From Rhodococcus zopfii NBRC 100606 = JCM 9919 (GTDB lineage: Bacteria > Actinomycetota > Actinomycetes > Mycobacteriales > Mycobacteriaceae): DNA of 64,000 nucleotides. The notes under the pieces were generated by a model. The model did no database searches. It was not told the DNA's origin and saw only the letters and a program-made list of their open reading frames with translations. Location: positions 1-64,000 of the forward strand of contig NZ_BCXI01000011.1 of the NCBI RefSeq assembly GCF_001895025.1, in the 5' to 3' direction. The translations under genes and the position numbers were made by a program. Below are positions 23,622 to 32,886 of the stretch, one piece after another. Position 1 is the stretch's first letter, and each line of letters opens with the position of its first letter.

Positions 23622-25613
23622 ATGACGGCGTTCGAAGACCTCGACGACTACCTCGCGCTGCCTCGTGTCACCGCGCTCGCGCTGTCCCCGGACGGCACGC
23701 GCGCGGTGATCGCGCAGTCCACACTCGACGAGAAGTCCACCGCCTACGTCGGCGCGCTGTGGGAACTCGACCCGGCCGGGCAGCGTCCGGCGCGCAGACT
23801 CACCCATGGTGCGAAAGGCGAATCGAACCCGGTGTTCACCGCATCGGGCGACCTGTTGTTCATTGCCTCGCGCGGCGGCGAAGACGATCCGGTCTCGCTG
23901 TGGCGGCTGCCCGCCGACGGGGGAGAGGCCGAGCAGATCGCGCAGCGCGCGGGCGGTGTCTCCGCGGTACACACCGCGGCCCGCGCCGACCGGATCGTTG
24001 TGACGGCAAATGTGCTGGGCCACAACGACAGTGACGACGAGCGCATCCGTACCGCTCGCAAGGACGCCAAGGTGTCCGCCGTCCTGCACACCGGCTATCC
24101 CGTCCGCTACTGGGATGCCGACCTCGGTCCCGACCGTCCGCATCTGATCTCCGTCGGTGCCGACGGGATCCTCGGCGACCTCACGCCCGGCATCCGCGGC
24201 TCGCTGCGCAACGCCGCACTCGACGTCGCAGCCGACGGCAGCTTCGCCGTCACCACATGGTCGGTGCCCGGCCCGCTCGCCTCCCGCCGGACAACGCTCG
24301 TGCGCGTCGATCTCGAGAGCGGCCTGCGCACCTCCCTCGTCGACGACGAGGGAGGCAACGCCACGTCGCCGCGGATCTCCCCGGACGGCACGCGCCTGGC
24401 GTTCCTCCACGAGACCGTCACCACTCCCGAGGACCCGCCGCGAATCACGTTGCGCATCTGCGAACTTGCCACCAAGGAGGCGAGGGGCGCGGCCCTCGGC
24501 TGGGACCGCTGGCCCACCTCGCTGGCCTGGCTGCCGGACGGCTCCGGCCTGTTGCTCACCGCCGACGACCACGGCCGCGCCCCGATCTTCGCGCTCACCC
24601 TCGGCGACGAGGTGCCCGTCCCGCTCACCACCGACGACGCCGCCTACACCGACGTGACGGTCGCGCCGGACGGCAGGTTCGCGTACGCGCTGCGCGCGTC
24701 CTACGAGGCGCCCCCGCATCCCGTGCGGATCGCCCTGACCGGCGACGACCGGGGTACCGTCGCCCCGCTGCGGGCGCCGAGCGAGCTGCCGGAGCTCCCC
24801 GGCCGGCTCACCGAGGTGCACGCGACCGCCGCCGACGGCACACCCGTGCGCGGCTGGCTGGCCCAGCCCGCCGCTGCCGCCGCGGATACACCGGTGCCGC
24901 TGCTGCTGTGGGTGCACGGCGGCCCGCTGAACTCGTGGAACACCTGGTCGTGGCGGTGGAACCCGTGGCTGCTCGTCGCCCGGGGATACGCGGTGCTGCT
25001 GCCCGACCCCGCCCTGTCCACCGGGTACGGACGTGACTTCGTGCAGCGCGGCTGGGGCCGCTGGGGCAAGGAGCCGTTCACCGATCTCATGGCGATCACC
25101 GACGCCGCCGAGACGCTGCCCGAGATCGACGCCGAGCGCACCGCCGTGATGGGCGGATCGTTCGGGGGCTACATGGCGAACTGGATCGCCGGGCACACCG
25201 ACCGGTTCCGCGCGATCGTCACCCACGCGAGCCTGTGGGCGCTCGACCAGTTCGCGCCCACCACCGACGCCGCGTGGTATTGGCAGCGGGAGATGACCCC
25301 CGAGATGGCGGTGGAGAACTCGCCCCATCTGTACGTCGACAGCATCGTGACCCCGATGCTGGTCATCCACGGCGACAAGGACTATCGCGTCCCGATCGGG
25401 GAAGGGCTGCGCTTGTGGTACGAGCTGCTGTCCGAATCCGGTCTGCCCGCGGACGACGACGGCACCACCGTCCACCGCTTCCTGTACTTCCCGAGCGAGA
25501 ACCACTGGGTGCTCAGCCCGCAGCACACCGCGATCTGGTACCGGACGGTCGAGGCGTTCCTGTCCGAGCACGTGCTCGGCCGACCGGTCGACCTGCCGGA
25601 GCTGCTGGGCTGA
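23622..25613 (+). CDS. S9 family peptidase (prolyl oligopeptidase / acylaminoacyl peptidase-like)
   Basis: A 663-residue serine peptidase with no signal peptide. An N-terminal beta-propeller (residues about 1-400, with repeated SPDGTR and TASGDLLFIA blades) precedes an alpha/beta-hydrolase domain. The nucleophile Ser is in GGSFGGYM (about 515), Asp in HGDKDYRVP (about 585) and His in SENHWV (about 630). Substrates are short peptides. It is divergent from thiD with about 100 bases between starts. The size is normal for the family. Confidence 0.93.
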   Translation: MTAFEDLDDYLALPRVTALALSPDGTRAVIAQSTLDEKSTAYVGALWELDPAGQRPARRLTHGAKGESNPVFTASGDLLFIASRGGEDDPVSLWRLPADGGEAEQIAQRAGGVSAVHTAARADRIVVTANVLGHNDSDDERIRTARKDAKVSAVLHTGYPVRYWDADLGPDRPHLISVGADGILGDLTPGIRGSLRNAALDVAADGSFAVTTWSVPGPLASRRTTLVRVDLESGLRTSLVDDEGGNATSPRISPDGTRLAFLHETVTTPEDPPRITLRICELATKEARGAALGWDRWPTSLAWLPDGSGLLLTADDHGRAPIFALTLGDEVPVPLTTDDAAYTDVTVAPDGRFAYALRASYEAPPHPVRIALTGDDRGTVAPLRAPSELPELPGRLTEVHATAADGTPVRGWLAQPAAAAADTPVPLLLWVHGGPLNSWNTWSWRWNPWLLVARGYAVLLPDPALSTGYGRDFVQRGWGRWGKEPFTDLMAITDAAETLPEIDAERTAVMGGSFGGYMANWIAGHTDRFRAIVTHASLWALDQFAPTTDAAWYWQREMTPEMAVENSPHLYVDSIVTPMLVIHGDKDYRVPIGEGLRLWYELLSESGLPADDDGTTVHRFLYFPSENHWVLSPQHTAIWYRTVEAFLSEHVLGRPVDLPELLG

Positions 25614-25641
25614 GATCGGCCGGCCGCCCCCGGCAGGAAGG

Positions 25642-25884
25642 TCAGGACTTGATGCCGGTGCGCTGGCCCGCCTTCTTCGCCAGTGCCCCGACTGTTTCCT
25701 GGACGTGGGGAACGGTCTCCTTGACGACCTTCGACGCCTCGCTCACCTTGTCCTGCACGCCCGCGTTGTGCCACAGGTCTGCGGACTGACCCATCATCTT
25801 CTTGTAGGTGCCTCTACCCGACTTCGAGCCGAGGGCGTACCCGGCCGCGGCCGCGCCCGCCGCCAGCATCAGTGCTCGCATCAT
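25642..25884 (-). CDS. YtxH-like small protein
   Basis: An 80-residue protein. A hydrophobic N-terminus (ALMLAAGAAAAGYALGS) could be a membrane anchor, followed by an amphipathic, lysine-rich helix (KVSEASKVVKETVPHVQETVG) of the YtxH/late-embryogenesis-like type. ATG 25884 begins the hydrophobic segment. Function unknown; members are often stress induced. Confidence 0.75.
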   Translation of the reverse strand: MMRALMLAAGAAAAGYALGSKSGRGTYKKMMGQSADLWHNAGVQDKVSEASKVVKETVPHVQETVGALAKKAGQRTGIKS

Positions 25885-25973
25885 CGTGGTCTCCCGTTCG
25901 TGTCGACCGGCTTCGGGTTTGCGGGGTACCCGGCCGGAGGCGGTTTCACACGCGGGCCGGGCACCGATACACA

Positions 25974-26021
25974 CGGTCACCACGAAGGACGGTCACCACG
26001 AAGGGCGGTCACCACGAAGGG
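25974..26021. repeat. Three tandem copies of a 16-bp repeat
   Basis: CGGTCACCACGAAGGR repeats at 25974-25989, 25990-26005 and 26006-26021 with one base difference. The last copy reaches into the 3' end of the MarR gene (stop at 26009). Slippage would change the gene's last codons. It is too short and too few for CRISPR. Confidence 0.85.
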
Positions 26022-26449
26022 CGGAGGCCTCCCGGTGTGACCACCGTCCGCAGCGCGGTGCCCAGGGCTGCGTAGGTTGCAGGATCGAGCCGGAGCTCCC
26101 ACTGCGCGACCGCCTCCCGCGCCGCGTCGTCCGCGGCCCGCGTGCACGCCCAGCCCCTGTCCGTCAGGCGAAGCAGGCGGGCCCGCGCGTCGGTGGGGTC
26201 CGCTTCACGGGTGACGTAGCCGCGCTCGACGAGCTGGTCGACGAGCTGACCGGCGGCCTGCTTGGTGACACCCAGATGTTCTGCGAGGTCGGATGCGGTG
26301 GCGTCGCCCGCGCTGATCCGGGCGAAGGCGAATCCGTGCGATGGCCGCACGTCGGTGAATCCGCGCGCGGCGACACCGTCCTGGATGGCGTCGACCAGTT
26401 GCGTCGCCGCGCGCAGCACGAGCGCCGGAAGATCCGGGAAGTCGGTCAT
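26009..26449 (-). CDS. MarR-family transcriptional regulator
   Basis: A 146-residue winged-helix regulator. The recognition region reads ASDLAEHLGVTKQAAGQLVDQLVERGYV (about residues 52-79), then DARARLLRLTDRG, the MarR wing. GGGAGG precedes the ATG. It is divergent from a cupin gene over a palindromic operator array and probably represses both. The C-terminus ends inside a 16-bp tandem repeat. Effector unknown. Confidence 0.92.
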   Translation of the reverse strand: MTDFPDLPALVLRAATQLVDAIQDGVAARGFTDVRPSHGFAFARISAGDATASDLAEHLGVTKQAAGQLVDQLVERGYVTREADPTDARARLLRLTDRGWACTRAADDAAREAVAQWELRLDPATYAALGTALRTVVTPGGLRPSW

Positions 26450-26458
26450 CCTCCCATC

Positions 26459-26510
26459 TTGACAGAAAAGTCAAGTTGATTGACTATATAGTCAAGAACG
26501 TTGACTATAT
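26459..26510. promoter_or_regulatory. MarR operator array with 21-bp spacing
   Basis: TTGAC-AGAAAA-GTCAA (26459-26474) and the perfect palindrome TTGACTATATAGTCAA (26480-26495) start 21 bp apart. A half-copy, TTGACTATAT, begins exactly 21 bp later (26501). All face the same side of the helix, between marR and the cupin gene, overlapping likely promoters of both. Confidence 0.85.
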
Positions 26511-26523
26511 GAATGGAGCAGAG

Positions 26524-26892
26524 ATGACGGTTCTCGGAATCACGGACACTGTCCGGTTCGACGCGCACGGCAGCACGTTCGCGTCCTATGTGGCATCACG
26601 GAACAGCGAGCAGCTGTGCGCCTGGAAGCTGACGGTGCCGCCGGGGTCGCGCGGCGTCGCCCATCGCCCGAGCCGTGACGAGGTGCTCCTCGTCCTCGAC
26701 GGACTGCTGCACATCACCATCGACGGAACCCCCAGCCAGGTCGAACCCGGGAACGTCGCGCTGGTGCGGGCGGGCGCCGAGGTGGTCGTCGACGGCGGCC
26801 CGCAGGGGGCTGGCGTCTGGGTCACGACCACCCCGGGCCTGACCGCGACCCTGAACGACGGCACGCAGCTCACACCGCCCTGGGCGCAGTGA
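26524..26892 (+). CDS. Cupin domain protein
   Basis: A 122-residue single-domain cupin (RPSRDEVLLVLDGLLHITIDG, then VEPGNVALVRAGAEVVVDGG). ATG 26524 has a GGAG-type site five bases upstream; ATG 26509 is possible but lacks one. It is driven from the MarR-controlled divergent promoter, so its expression is likely induced by the MarR ligand. No catalytic role can be assigned; the barrel lacks an obvious full His metal set. Confidence 0.8.
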   Translation: MTVLGITDTVRFDAHGSTFASYVASRNSEQLCAWKLTVPPGSRGVAHRPSRDEVLLVLDGLLHITIDGTPSQVEPGNVALVRAGAEVVVDGGPQGAGVWVTTTPGLTATLNDGTQLTPPWAQ

Positions 26893-26931
26893 TCGCGACA
26901 GGGCGGGGCCGCGCATGCTAAGCACGGTGCC

Positions 26932-27507
26932 GTGACGACGAATGCGCGCGAACGCGACGCCACCCCCCGCTGGTGGCGGATCGTGGTCGGCGTGGTGCTG
27001 CCGATTCTGGTGACCATCGCGTGCGCGGCCCTGCTGCTCGCGGCGCTGCAACCGATCGCGTCGTTCGTCCTCGTGATCATCGCCGGCTACGCCCTCGTCG
27101 GTCTCGGTGCGGTCTGGACGGCGCTCGCGGGGGTCCGGCTCTGGCGCTTCCGGCCCGACCGTCGCATCTGGATCGCTCCCACGATCGTCGCCGTGACGGT
27201 CACCCTGGCCGTCCTCGGCGTACCCGGACGGATCGGATGGCAACTGTCGAAGGGTGACCTCGCGCGCTACGCCGAGGACTGCCCGGCCACATACGGGGAC
27301 ATGCGCCTCGGCGTGTACGAGGTGTACATGGTGACGCCGCGGCCCGGCGGCTGCCACTTCTACACCGAAGGCGGGCTGTTCGACGCCGTCGGGGTCGCGC
27401 ACCTGCCCGGCGGCACCGACGACATCGGTGACCCGGTGCAGGAGGGAGATATCGGATACCGGCATCTCGACGGCGACTGGTACCGCTTCACCGAGATCGT
27501 TTTCTGA
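26932..27507 (+). CDS. Membrane protein of unknown function
   Basis: A 191-residue protein with three hydrophobic segments: residues about 16-40 (VVGVVLPILVTIACAALLLA), about 44-66 and about 82-100. The C-terminal 90 residues form a soluble domain with two Cys (DCPATYG, GGCHFYT), which could form a disulfide if outside. A GTG at 26932 is chosen. No family recognised. It precedes valS by about 70 bases but is not evidently in its operon. Confidence 0.7.
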   Translation: MTTNARERDATPRWWRIVVGVVLPILVTIACAALLLAALQPIASFVLVIIAGYALVGLGAVWTALAGVRLWRFRPDRRIWIAPTIVAVTVTLAVLGVPGRIGWQLSKGDLARYAEDCPATYGDMRLGVYEVYMVTPRPGGCHFYTEGGLFDAVGVAHLPGGTDDIGDPVQEGDIGYRHLDGDWYRFTEIVF

Positions 27508-27568
27508 TCCCGGACGCGACTGCGCCGACGGGCGGCGGGGGCTGTCCAGGCGATTTGTGCCAGGCCCT

Positions 27569-27574
27569 TAGGAT
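27569..27574 (+). promoter_or_regulatory. Putative -10 of a leaderless valS transcript
   Basis: TAGGAT ends six bases before the GTG start of valS, which fits a leaderless mRNA beginning at or next to the start codon. No good -35 is visible. Confidence 0.4.
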
Positions 27575-27580
27575 TACCTG

Positions 27581-30235
27581 GTGACCAGTGCGCCAGAGAA
27601 CCCGCAGAATCCCGCCGACGCCCTCCCCAAGAGCTGGGACCCCAGCGCTGTCGAGGCCGATCTCTACCAGGGCTGGGTAGATGCCGGGTACTTCCGTGCC
27701 GATCCGACGAGCGACAAGCCCGGCTATTCCATCGTGCTGCCGCCGCCGAATGTCACCGGCAGCCTGCACATGGGCCACGCGCTCGATCACACCCTGATGG
27801 ACGCGTTGACCCGCCGCAAGCGCATGCAGGGGTTCGAGACGCTGTGGCTGCCCGGCATGGACCACGCCGGCATCGCCACCCAGACCGTCGTCGAGAAGCA
27901 GCTCGCGGTGGACGGGAAGGCGAAGGAAGACTTCGGCCGCGAACTGTTCATCGACAAGGTGTGGGACTGGAAGCGCGAGTCCGGCGGCACCATCCAGGGC
28001 CAGATGCGCCGCATCGGCGACGGCGTCGACTGGTCCCGCGACCGCTTCACCATGGACGAGGGCCTGTCCCGCGCCGTGCAGACCATCTTCAAGCGGATGT
28101 ACGACGACGGCCTCATCTACCGCGCCGAGCGCCTCGTGAACTGGTCGCCGGTGCTGCAGACCGCGATCTCCGACATCGAGGTCAAGTTCGAGGAGGTCGA
28201 GGGTGAACTCGTCTCTCTGCGCTACGGCTCCCTGAACGACGACGAACCGCACGTTGTCGTCGCGACCACCCGTGTCGAGACGATGCTCGGCGACACCGCC
28301 GTCGCGGTGCACCCCGACGACGAGCGGTACAAGCACCTCGTCGGAACCACGATCTACCACCCGATCACCGAGCGGCAGATCCCGGTCATCGCCGACGATT
28401 ACGTCGACCCCACGTTCGGGACCGGCGCCGTGAAGATCACTCCGGCGCACGATCCCAACGACTTCGAGATGGGTCTGCGGCACAACCTGCCGATGCCCAC
28501 CATCATGGACAAGGCCGGCAAGATCGCCGACAGCGGAACGCGTTTCGACGGTATGGACCGCTTCGAGGCCCGGGTGAAGATCCGCGAAGCTCTCGCCGAG
28601 CAGGGTCGCGTCGTCGCCGAGAAGCGTCCCTACCTGCACAGCGTCGGCCATTCCGAACGCTCCGGTGAGACCATCGAGCCCCGCCTGTCGATGCAGTGGT
28701 GGGTCAAGGTCGAATCGCTCGCGAAGGCCGCTGGCGACGCGGTTCGCAACGGCGACATGGTGATTCACCCCGCCAGCCAGGAACCGCGCTGGTTTGCGTG
28801 GGTCGACCACATGCACGACTGGTGCATCTCCCGGCAGCTGTGGTGGGGGCATCGCATCCCGATCTGGTACGGCCCCGACGGTCAGGTCGAGTGCTTCGGG
28901 CCGGACGAGACCGCCCCCGAGGGCTGGGAGCAGGACCCCGACGTGCTCGACACATGGTTCTCCTCGGGCCTGTGGCCGTTCTCCACGATGGGCTGGCCGG
29001 AGAAGACCCCCGAGCTCGAAAAGTTCTATCCCACCAGCGTTCTCGTCACCGGGTACGACATCCTGTTCTTCTGGGTCGCCCGGATGATGATGTTCGGTAC
29101 CTACGTCTCCGGCGACGAGGGGCTGGGCAAGGTCCCGTTCACCGACCTGTTCCTGCACGGACTGGTCCGGGACCAGTTCGGCAAGAAGATGTCGAAGTCC
29201 CGCGGCAACGGCATCGACCCGCTCGACTGGGTGGACCGCTTCGGCGCCGACGCCCTGCGCTTCACCCTCGCGCGCGGTGCGAACCCGGGTAGCGACCTCG
29301 CGGTCGGGGAGGACCACGCCCAGTCCTCGCGCAACTTCGCCAACAAGTTGTTCAACGCGACCAAGTTCGCGCTGATGAACGGTGCCGTCGTGGCGGAGCT
29401 GCCCGCGCGCGGCGACCTCACCGACGCCGATCGCTGGGTCCTGGACCGGCTCGAGCAGGTTCGCGCGGAGGTCGACGAGGCGTTCGAGAAGTTCGAGTTC
29501 TCCAAGGCGTGCGAGGCCCTGTACCACTTCGCGTGGGACGAGGTGTGCGACTGGTACCTCGAGCTCGCCAAGGTGCAGTTCGCCGAGGACGGCGACCGTC
29601 CCGCACACACCCGTGCCGTGCTCGGCGCCGTGCTGGATTCGCTGTTGCGCCTGCTGCATCCGGTGATCCCGTTCGTCACCGAGACCCTGTGGAAGGTGCT
29701 CACCGGCGGGGCGTCGCTGGTCGTCGCGTCGTGGCCCACGGCGAGCGGGGTGGCAGCCGACTCGGACGCGGCCCGCCGCATCGAGGACATGCAGAAGCTC
29801 GTCACCGAGATCCGCCGCTTCCGCAGCGACCAGGGGCTCAAGCCGTCGCAGAAGGTCGCCGCGCGCATCACCGAGATCGACGCCGCCGACCTCGCCTCGC
29901 AGATCCCGGCGGTGCGTTCGCTGGCCCGCCTCACCGACCCCGAGGACGATTTCGCCGCGACCGCGTCCGTCGAGGTGCGCCTGTCCCGCGCGACCGTCAC
30001 GGTCGAGCTCGACACCTCCGGCACCATCGACGTCGCCGCCGAGATCGCGCGCCTGCGCAAGGATCTCGCGGTGGCCGAGAAGGAACTGGCCGGCACATCC
30101 GCGAAGCTCGGCAACGAGGCGTTCCTGGCGAAGGCCCCCGCACCGGTGGTCGAGAAGATCACCGCGCGCAAGCAGATCGCCGAGGAGGAGATCGCCCGCT
30201 TCACCGCTCGGCTCGCGGAGCTGGGGCAGGCGTGA
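27581..30235 (+). CDS. valS: Valine-tRNA ligase
   Basis: An 884-residue class I synthetase charging tRNA-Val. The HIGH-type motif is in [16 protein letters not shown] (about 48-63), the editing domain (CP1) follows, and [10 protein letters not shown] (about 536-545) is the KMSKS loop. The C-terminal coiled coil ([20 protein letters not shown]) is the tRNA-binding arm specific to ValRS. GTG start with a possible leaderless promoter. The stop overlaps the folC start. Confidence 0.97.
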   Translation: MTSAPENPQNPADALPKSWDPSAVEADLYQGWVDAGYFRADPTSDKPGYSIVLPPPNVTGSLHMGHALDHTLMDALTRRKRMQGFETLWLPGMDHAGIATQTVVEKQLAVDGKAKEDFGRELFIDKVWDWKRESGGTIQGQMRRIGDGVDWSRDRFTMDEGLSRAVQTIFKRMYDDGLIYRAERLVNWSPVLQTAISDIEVKFEEVEGELVSLRYGSLNDDEPHVVVATTRVETMLGDTAVAVHPDDERYKHLVGTTIYHPITERQIPVIADDYVDPTFGTGAVKITPAHDPNDFEMGLRHNLPMPTIMDKAGKIADSGTRFDGMDRFEARVKIREALAEQGRVVAEKRPYLHSVGHSERSGETIEPRLSMQWWVKVESLAKAAGDAVRNGDMVIHPASQEPRWFAWVDHMHDWCISRQLWWGHRIPIWYGPDGQVECFGPDETAPEGWEQDPDVLDTWFSSGLWPFSTMGWPEKTPELEKFYPTSVLVTGYDILFFWVARMMMFGTYVSGDEGLGKVPFTDLFLHGLVRDQFGKKMSKSRGNGIDPLDWVDRFGADALRFTLARGANPGSDLAVGEDHAQSSRNFANKLFNATKFALMNGAVVAELPARGDLTDADRWVLDRLEQVRAEVDEAFEKFEFSKACEALYHFAWDEVCDWYLELAKVQFAEDGDRPAHTRAVLGAVLDSLLRLLHPVIPFVTETLWKVLTGGASLVVASWPTASGVAADSDAARRIEDMQKLVTEIRRFRSDQGLKPSQKVAARITEIDAADLASQIPAVRSLARLTDPEDDFAATASVEVRLSRATVTVELDTSGTIDVAAEIARLRKDLAVAEKELAGTSAKLGNEAFLAKAPAPVVEKITARKQIAEEEIARFTARLAELGQA

Positions 30236-31653
30236 GCACCGAACGTCCCGGGGAACCGTCCCCGGTGGATCTCGCGGAGCTGGCGCTGGTCGAGGCCGAA
30301 CTCGACCAGCGCTGGCCCGAGACGAAGATCGAGCCGTCGCTGACCCGGATCGCCGCGCTCATGGACCTGCTCGGGTCCCCGCAGCACAGCTATCCGGTCA
30401 TCCACGTCGCCGGCACCAACGGCAAGACGTCGGTGACCCGGATGATCGACGCGCTGCTGACCCGCATGCACCGGCGCACGGGCCGCACGACCAGCCCGCA
30501 CCTGCAGTTGGCGACCGAGCGGATCAGCATCGACGGCGTGCCGGTCTCGCCGCGCACGTACGTCGACACCTACCGCGACATCGAGCCGTATGTGCGGATG
30601 ATCGACCAGCAGTCCGAGGCGGTGGGCGGTCCCCGGATGAGCAAGTTCGAGGTCACCACCGCGATGGCGTTCGCCGCGTTCGCCGACGCTCCGGTCGACG
30701 TTGCGGTCGTCGAGGTCGGTCTCGGCGGCCGCTGGGACGCTACCAACGTCGTGGAGAGCCAGGTCGCGGTGATCACGCCCGTCGGCATCGATCACACCGG
30801 CTACCTCGGCGACACCCTCAACGAGATCGCGGCGGAGAAGGCCGGGATCATCAAGCCGGCCCGCCCCGACGACCTGGCGCCGCGCGAGACGGTCGCGATC
30901 ATCGCGCAGCAGGAACCCGAGGCGATGGAGGTACTGCTGCGCCAGGCGGTCGAGTCCGACGCCGCCGTGGCGCGGCAGGGTTCGGAGTTCACCGTGCTGC
31001 AGCGGCAGGTCGCCATCGGCGGCCAGCAACTCGAGCTGCAGGGACTCGGCGGTGTGTACAGCGACATCTTCCTGCCGCTGCACGGCGAGCACCAGGCGTT
31101 CAACGCATCGCTGGCGCTCGCCGCGGTCGAAGCGTTCTTCGGTGCCGGACCGGACCGGCAGCTCGACGTCGACGCCGTGCGCGAGGCGTTCGCGTCGGTG
31201 GTGAATCCCGGCCGGCTGGAGCGGGTGCGCAGCGCGCCGACGGTGTTCCTCGACGCCGCCCACAACCCGCACGGCGCGCAGGCGCTCGCCGCCGCGTTGG
31301 CCGCCGAGTTCGACTTCCGCAAGCTTGTCGGTGTGGTCTCGGTCATGGCCGACAAGGACGTCCGGGGTCTGCTCGAGGCTCTCGAACCGGTGTTCGACGA
31401 GATCGTGGTCACCCACAACGGGTCGCCGCGCGCCATGGACGTCGACGACCTCGCTGACCTCGCCGTCGCCCGGTTCGGCGACGAGCGAGTGGTGACGGCC
31501 GCGACACTGCCCGACGCGATCGAGACGGCGATCGCGATCGCCGAGGAGGTCGCCGAGCCCGGTGAGGCAGTATCGGGAGCAGGCGTCGTGGTGACCGGAT
31601 CGGTGGTCACTGCCGGTGCCGCCCGCAGTCTGTTCGGAAAGGACCCCGCGTGA
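30232..31653 (+). CDS. folC: Bifunctional folylpolyglutamate synthase / dihydrofolate synthase
   Basis: A 473-residue Mur-ligase-fold enzyme that adds glutamate to folates. The ATP loop is [14 protein letters not shown] (about 54-67), the conserved [13 protein letters not shown] follows near residue 182, and the C-terminal domain contains [12 protein letters not shown] (about 341-352). GTG at 30232 overlaps valS by four bases, the normal actinobacterial order. Confidence 0.95.
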   Translation: MSTERPGEPSPVDLAELALVEAELDQRWPETKIEPSLTRIAALMDLLGSPQHSYPVIHVAGTNGKTSVTRMIDALLTRMHRRTGRTTSPHLQLATERISIDGVPVSPRTYVDTYRDIEPYVRMIDQQSEAVGGPRMSKFEVTTAMAFAAFADAPVDVAVVEVGLGGRWDATNVVESQVAVITPVGIDHTGYLGDTLNEIAAEKAGIIKPARPDDLAPRETVAIIAQQEPEAMEVLLRQAVESDAAVARQGSEFTVLQRQVAIGGQQLELQGLGGVYSDIFLPLHGEHQAFNASLALAAVEAFFGAGPDRQLDVDAVREAFASVVNPGRLERVRSAPTVFLDAAHNPHGAQALAAALAAEFDFRKLVGVVSVMADKDVRGLLEALEPVFDEIVVTHNGSPRAMDVDDLADLAVARFGDERVVTAATLPDAIETAIAIAEEVAEPGEAVSGAGVVVTGSVVTAGAARSLFGKDPA

Positions 31654-32060
31654 GCAACGAAAACCCGGACGGGCAGGACCCCGAGATCCGGCCCCCGGTG
31701 AAGGACCCGTGGAAGGGCTTCCGCGGGGTCATGGCCGGCACCCTGGTGCTCGAGGCGATCGTCGTGCTGCTCGTACTGCCGGTCGTCGCCGCCGTCGGCG
31801 GGGGCCTGACCGCGTTCTCCGGTACCTACATCGTCGTGCTGGCCGTGCTGATGTTCCTCGGCGCGGGCGTGCAGGGTCGCTCGTGGGCGATCCCGTTCAA
31901 CCTGGGTCTGCAGGTGCTGACGCTGCTCGGCTTCCTCATCGACCCGGCGCTCGGGGCCGTGGGCGTACTGTTCTCGGTGGTCTGGGCGTACCTGCTCTAC
32001 CTGCGCAAAGACATCAAGGAGCGAGAGGCGCGGGGTCTGCTCCCGGGGCAGCGCGACTGA
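31650..32060 (+). CDS. DUF4233 membrane protein
   Basis: A 136-residue protein with four hydrophobic segments (from about residue 24 MAGTLVLEAIVVLLVL to about 120), ending in a charged tail (RKDIKEREARGLLPG). This family sits between folC and ndk in actinobacteria. GTG start overlaps the folC stop by four bases. Function unknown; the fixed position suggests an envelope or housekeeping role. Confidence 0.88.
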   Translation: MSNENPDGQDPEIRPPVKDPWKGFRGVMAGTLVLEAIVVLLVLPVVAAVGGGLTAFSGTYIVVLAVLMFLGAGVQGRSWAIPFNLGLQVLTLLGFLIDPALGAVGVLFSVVWAYLLYLRKDIKEREARGLLPGQRD

Positions 32061-32078
32061 ACCTCTACGCTGTTCGGC

Positions 32079-32498
32079 GTGACTGAACGGACACTGGTAC
32101 TGATCAAGCCCGACGGCGTCGCACGCCGTCATGTCGGAGAGATCCTCTCGCGTATCGAGCGCAAGGGCCTCAGCATCGTGGCGTTGCAGATGCGCACCGC
32201 GACCGAAGAGGTCGCCGGGGCACACTACGCCGAACACGAGGGTAAGCCCTTCTACCCGGGGCTGATCGAGTTCATCACCGGTGGCCCGCTGGTCGCGGCG
32301 GTGCTCGAGGGGCCGCGCGCGATCGCGGCATTCCGGCAGCTCGCCGGCGGCACCGACCCGGTCGAGAAGGCCGTTCCCGGCTCGATCCGCGGCGACCTCG
32401 GCCTCGACGCGGGAGAGAACCTCGTGCACGGCTCCGACTCGGTCGAATCCGCCGAGCGCGAGATCGCACTGTGGTTCCCGGAGCTCGCGAACGCCTAG
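32079..32498 (+). CDS. ndk: Nucleoside diphosphate kinase
   Basis: A 139-residue kinase that equalises nucleoside di- and triphosphates. The N-terminus [15 protein letters not shown] and the catalytic His in NLVHGSDS (about residue 117) are family signatures. GTG start 18 bases after the DUF4233 gene stop. Length and position are normal. Confidence 0.97.
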   Translation: MTERTLVLIKPDGVARRHVGEILSRIERKGLSIVALQMRTATEEVAGAHYAEHEGKPFYPGLIEFITGGPLVAAVLEGPRAIAAFRQLAGGTDPVEKAVPGSIRGDLGLDAGENLVHGSDSVESAEREIALWFPELANA

Positions 32499-32523
32499 TC
32501 ACTCAACGAGGTGACACGAGTCG

Positions 32524-32545
32524 ACGGCGCCCTTCGGGGCGCCGT
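32524..32545 (+). terminator. Hairpin terminator after ndk
   Basis: ACGGCGCCC (32524-32532), a TTCG tetraloop, GGGCGCCGT (32537-32545) form a perfect 9-bp stem 26 bases after ndk. There is no long U run. Confidence 0.7.
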
Positions 32546-32886
32546 TGGCGTATCCCGGCATCCCCATGTGGGATACTGGGCAAGGTTGCTCCGGACGAAC
32601 GAGTGCGGAACAGCCGACGACATCACGGATCGATGCCCGACATCGCTGTGGCCGAGAAACGCAGGAGACACCTCGCTCGGCGACATGCTGGATGTTCCGG
32701 CGCTCGACTCGCGATCAAGCCAGGCATCGCTCGACCGTGCAGTGAAAACGGGCACCGGACGGCCGCGTGATGCGAGACCGGAGATCTCGCGCCAGAGGGC
32801 GCGAGCACACAAGCTGCGCCCCCGCGTGGCCGCGTCACATCGCCGACTACGGCGATGGACGCGCCCGGGGGTCTTAGGAGACTTAC
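32546..32886 (+). other. Structured leader region of RNase E (5' UTR)
   Basis: About 340 bp with no gene precede the RNase E start. It contains GTATCCC (32550-32556) with GGGATAC (32570-32576), and GCGAGA...TCTCGC near 32772-32790, both possible stems. AGGAG precedes the GTG. In E. coli the rne leader is the target of RNase E autoregulation; a parallel here is an inference, since the promoter position within the region is unknown. Confidence 0.55.

Noticed and set aside
22731-25571. A 946-codon minus-strand frame across thiD and the S9 peptidase
   Set aside because: Only the last 263 codons (thiD) are real. The rest is antisense to the peptidase.
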